From Lojkania enalia (Eukaryota; Ascomycota; Dothideomycetes; Pleosporales), in NCBI GenBank assembly GCA_010094045.1, contig ML986750.1, forward strand, positions 58,477-108,488: 50,012 nt of DNA. The letters are read 5' to 3'. Shown here piece after piece: positions 46,584 through 50,012 of this stretch. Numbering within the stretch: the stretch's first letter is position 1; every line of letters starts with the position of its first letter. The notes under the pieces are model-generated. The model made no database searches, had not been told where the DNA came from, and was given only the letters and a program-made list of their open reading frames with translations. Position numbers and translations under genes: made by a program.

Positions 46584-46886
46584 TATTATAGATACTTATA
46601 TATAGTTAGTTAATTATACTTTAGGTAGTTAATTCTATTACTATATACTATATATAAATATTAAAATATTATATAAAGAATAGAGATATTTATATTATAT
46701 AAGTTTTTATAAGAGCTAGGTCTATACTACTATATAGGCTAGCTAGGTTAGTAAAACCTTCCTCTATCATAGTTAAGATAAGTCGGTTATATTCTAGCTA
46801 GTAACTAATAGCTGTTACTAGCAGCTGGTTCGGGTATTATAATAAGGGTAGTATAGGTATAGAGGTATCGCGGTATTACCGTGACA
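46584..46886 (-). repeat. 5' LTR of element E (303 bp)
   Basis: Right LTR; it retains the terminal ...CCGTGACA that is mutated in the left copy, and is followed by the AATAT target duplication. Confidence 0.88.
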
Positions 46887-46891
46887 AATAT

Positions 46892-48790
46892 ATCTAGTAG
46901 ACGATAAGCTAATAGACTATAGTAGAGGAGTTATACTAATAGAAACTAAAAAGTAAGTACTTAATATTATAGGATATACTAATATAAGAAGTATTAATAT
47001 TATAAACCTAGGAAAATTTAATATATTACTAGGTATAAACTAGCTAGCTAAATATAATTCTAGAGTAGATTAGTAGTAAGAGATAGTTTATAGGTTATAG
47101 AGCCGATCTAAAATAGAATAGGTAGTAGAATAGTATAGAGTAAAGCGTTTCTTAGGTCTATAGTTAATATAGAGAGTATTAGCGGCTATAATAGTAAGAT
47201 ATCTTAAAAAGATAAAATAAATACTAGATATTATTATAGTTTAAAAAGTATATAAAAAACTATAGAATAATAGTATATTTTAAGAAATCTAAGAGGATTA
47301 TAGCGAATTTATAGGGCTATATAAAGAAGTAGAGAATAGAGGATTACCTAAATATAAGGAATATAACTATAAGATTATTATTAAAGATAAGAAGAAACTA
47401 AAATCTAGTCTAATATATAATTTAAACTAAGAATAAAGAGAAGAACTTAAGAAGTATATCTAAAAGAATTTGGTAAGAGGGTATATATAACTAAACTAGA
47501 GTAAAATAGTATTACTAATACTATTTATACCTAAAAAGAATAGTAAACTAAAATTATATATAAACTATAAATAACTAAATAATATAACTAAGAAAAATAG
47601 ATATCTATTATCTAAGATAATAGAGCTTATAAGTTAATTATAAGAAGCTAAGTAGTTTATAAAGTTTAGTATAAGAGAAGAATACTACTAAATTTAGATA
47701 AAGGAGAGCTATAAATAGAAAATAGTATTTAAGATAAGAAAAGGTCTTTTTAAATATCTAGTAATACTATTTAGACTTATAAATATACTAGTAACCTTCT
47801 AAACGGTTATAAATAATATATTAAGAGAATATTTAGATATATTTATAATAATATATCTAGATAATATTCTAGTCTATATAAATAGATTACTAAGAGAGTA
47901 TAAAAAATCCGTTAGAAAAGTACTAGTAAAACTATAAGAGTATAAGTTATTTATAGCCCTAGAGAAATATAAGTTTTATAAGATAAAAATAGAGTTTCTA
48001 AAATTTTAGATATTTAGAGACGGTATTAAAATAGAATAAGAAAAGGTTAAAATAATACTAGAATAGCTAGTATCTACTTTAGTTAAATAAGTCTAATCCT
48101 TTTTAAACTTCGCGAATTTCTATAGAAAATTTATAAGTAGGTACTCTAGAGTAGTAGTATCCTTAATAGAGATTACTAAGAAAGAAAAAGAGTTCGAGTA
48201 GTAAGAAATATAGTAAAAAGCCTTTAAAAAACTAAAAGCCTACTTTACCTTAGTATTAATATTAAGGATACTAGACCTAGAGAAGTAATTCTAAGTAGAA
48301 ACTAATACTTTAGATAAAGTAATAGGCGTTTACTTAAGTTAGTAAAATAAAAATAGAAAGTAGAAGCTATAAGTCTACTTTTTAAGAAAAATAAAACTAG
48401 AAGAGCTTAACTACGATATATACGATAAGAAACTATTAGTAATAGTTAAAGCATTAAGAAAATAGCGAGTATACTTAATAGGGACTAAATATCTATTTAA
48501 AGTCTAGATAGACTATAAAAATCTTATATACTTTATAATAATAAAAAAACTTATAAAAAGATAAATATAATAGATAGAACGTCTAGTAGACTATAACTTT
48601 AAAATAATGTACCGGAAAGGGTTAGAAAATATAGCTATAAACGTACTAAGTTATAGAGCTAACTATATAACTAAAAAAAAGTATAAAAGAGATATAATCT
48701 TAAAATAGAAATTAGATAGATCTTTTATATATAACTACCTATAAGTTGTCTAAGTTATAAAATTAACTATACTAGAGTAAACTTAGTAAT
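46892..48790 (+). pseudogene. Degraded protease, reverse transcriptase and RNase H of element F
   Basis: Plus-strand frames, broken by stops, read through a retroviral-type protease tail (LGKFNILLGI), RT (SKLKLYINYKQLN, then IIYLDNILVY at about 47848-47877, one catalytic Asp changed to Asn), FLNFANFYRKFI, and RNase H (ELNYDIYDKKLLVIVKAL near 48.4 kb). The order fixes F as Ty3/gypsy on the plus strand. Integrase is not reached before the next insertion at 48901. Confidence 0.85.
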
Positions 48791-48900
48791 AAAAGTTAAA
48801 AGATATATAAATAGTAGAGTAATATCTAATAAGTAGTAAAGAAGTAAAGGTAATTAAAAATATAATTTAAAAACAACTATATATATATCTATATAACGTA

Positions 48901-50012
48901 TAGTATAAATAAGCTGATTACCTAAGCGAGCTGATTATAATGCTAAAACTCTATTAAAATCGCGATAATTATACTTTATAGTATTATACTACAACTAATA
49001 ACTGCAGAATTAATTTAGAAAGAAGCTAGAATATAGCTTATACTCTAAGCTCTTTAATAAGACGCGATACTAACTATACGTCGCGTTATATTAATCTATA
49101 ATATCTCCTAAAGTATACTTAGTACACGAAAGTAAGGAATAGCTCTACAACGCGATTACCGGCCTAATTTAATAAAGCTTAGTAAGACTAAGGAGTAGGT
49201 AATTGTTTAGCATATACTAGATTTAAATATAAGAGGATTTCTGCTACGGCTTACTACTATTTAAGATATAGCTAATTTACTGCTAGCTACGCGCTCTACT
49301 AGCTAGGTTGGAAAGAACTGGGTAGAGAACTTTATTAAATATACGCCTAAGCTTAAGGTTAAATTTAATCGAAAGTATGACTATTTAAGAGCTAAATATA
49401 AGGATCCTAAGGTTATAGAAGGCTAGTTCTACCTTATATAGAATATAAAGGCTAAGTATAATATTATTAATAAAGATATATACAACTTTAATAAATTAGG
49501 CTTTATAATAGGCGTAATATCGATAGGAGTAATAGTTACTAGTTCTAAGAGATAGAATCGACTAAAGCAGCTCTAGCTAGGTAATTATAAGTAGACTATA
49601 GTTATCTAAGGTATTAATATAATAGAATAGGCGATACTATCTTTTATTATCTTTATAGGCACCTACTACCTCTCTATATAGTATAAAGAAGATAATATTC
49701 TACCAACCTAGGCTATATAGGTTACTAATAACAGCTGGACGATAAATAATATTAGTATTAAGTAGTTAAAGCACTTTAACGCGTATATAAAGGATTATAC
49801 TATTAGTATATATCGATTACTAATTCTTAACAGCTATAAGAGCTACAACTTACTTAAATTTAGGCAGCTCTATAAGAAAAAGAATATTATTACTCTCTAC
49901 ATACTTCTACATTTATTATACCTACTACAGCTACTAGATATAGGTTGTTTCTCGCCTTTAAAGACTATATACGGGCGCTAAGTCGAGCAGCTAATACGCG
50001 GTTATATTAACT
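48901..50012 (+). mobile_element. pogo/Fot1-type DNA transposon (type 3), second copy, cut by window end
   Basis: Starts with the same inverted repeat as the element at 37927-39788, in opposite orientation, after a TA at 48899-48900. The plus strand carries the decayed transposase with KYNIINKDIYNFNKLGF near 49.49 kb and the LLQLLDIGCFSPLK region near 49.93 kb, both with Asp-to-Asn or similar RIP-type changes. The right end lies beyond the window. Confidence 0.85.

Larger units (their letters stand above)
40868..46886 (-). mobile_element. Element E: Ty3/gypsy chromovirus, 6019 bp, heavily RIP-mutated
   Basis: LTRs of 303 bp (40868-41170 and 46584-46886) with ends derived from TGTCACGG...CCGTAACA, target duplication AATAT at 40863-40867 and 46887-46891, and a purine-rich tract (AAAAGGAGAG on the minus strand) next to the left LTR. 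Minus-strand remnants in order: gag (about 45.0-46.5 kb), RT with FANFYQQFISN and INNIL in place of the catalytic Asp pair (about 43.6-44.5 kb), RNase H (about 43.2-43.6), integrase (about 41.9-43.0), and a chromodomain reading RWYKCLVK ... YPASNFTK at 41.54-41.72 kb. It is a different family from B/C and more decayed. Confidence 0.88.
17849..48900 (+). mobile_element. Element F: plus-strand Ty3/gypsy retrotransposon split by six insertions
   Basis: The host sequence of the nest. Surviving pieces are 17849-18377, 25575-27132, 28997-29446, 36643-37087, 40807-40867 and 46892-48900, about 5 kb in total; each gap is closed by a matching target duplication. The pieces read in the order expected for gag-pol: a gag domain (25.8-26.6 kb) with a decayed zinc knuckle near 26.7 kb, then protease, reverse transcriptase and RNase H (46.9-48.7 kb). 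Integrase and the 3' LTR would lie beyond the window. The two pieces at 28997-29446 and 36643-37087 I could not identify by domain, so the unity of F rests on strand, order and junction continuity. All frames contain stops. Confidence 0.65.

Noticed and set aside
17300..50012. Mitochondrial-type or organellar AT-rich DNA
   Set aside because: The sequence consists of nuclear LTR and pogo-type elements with RIP-type transitions; no mitochondrial genes or rRNA seen.
1..50012. CRISPR arrays, tRNA or rRNA genes, telomeric repeats
   Set aside because: No regular spacer arrays, no convincing cloverleaf, no rRNA segments and no TTAGGG arrays noticed by eye. A tRNA scan would be needed to exclude a degraded tRNA.

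Overview
The window reads as nuclear DNA of a filamentous ascomycete (Pezizomycotina; a Dothideomycete would fit, but I cannot prove the class). Two lines of evidence support this. First, the genes carry 48-115 bp introns with GTRAGT-like donors and CTAAC-type branch sites. Second, the repeats carry the signature of repeat-induced point mutation (RIP): copies differ by C-to-T and G-to-A transitions, CA and TG dinucleotides are rare, TA is abundant, and coding frames are riddled with stops.

Layout. 1-3188 is RIP-degraded retrotransposon sequence. About 3189-17260 is a sharply bounded gene island of normal composition with seven genes. 17261-50012 is a RIP-degraded stack of nested transposons with no intact gene.

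Gene island, in order: a family III (CaiB/BaiF) CoA-transferase (+, 7 exons); two divergently transcribed 2-oxoglutarate/Fe(II) oxygenases of the isopenicillin N synthase-like fold (- and +) sharing a 764 bp promoter region; a glutamine-dependent asparagine-synthetase-like amidotransferase (+); an ACS/Dal5-type MFS permease (+) starting only 77 bp after it; a DHA2-type MFS exporter (+); and an amidase-signature hydrolase (-) with one unresolved frame break. No PKS, NRPS, terpene synthase or transcription factor is present. The set (acid activation as CoA ester, amidation, two oxidations, amide hydrolysis, import and export) looks like a small metabolic cluster acting on a carboxylic acid/amide. 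The substrate is unknown and the clustering is inferred from position only.

Repeat region. A plus-strand Ty3/gypsy element, here called F, appears to run from an LTR at 17849 past 48900. It is split by six insertions: chromovirus B (18378-25569, 5-bp target duplication CTATT), a pogo/Fot1-type DNA transposon (27133-28994), chromovirus C (29447-36637, duplication TATTT), a second pogo type (37088-40804) that itself holds a third type (37927-39788), chromovirus E (40868-46886, duplication AATAT), and a further copy of the third type cut by the window end (48901-50012). A third member of the B/C family lies at 1-1986 (copy A) and a fragment at 2461-2857 (D). The stretch 1987-2460 is an unoccupied copy of the site where B landed, so B's insertion point can be read directly. 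B and C are the least mutated; A, D, E and F are more degraded. All coordinates and splice sites were read by eye.
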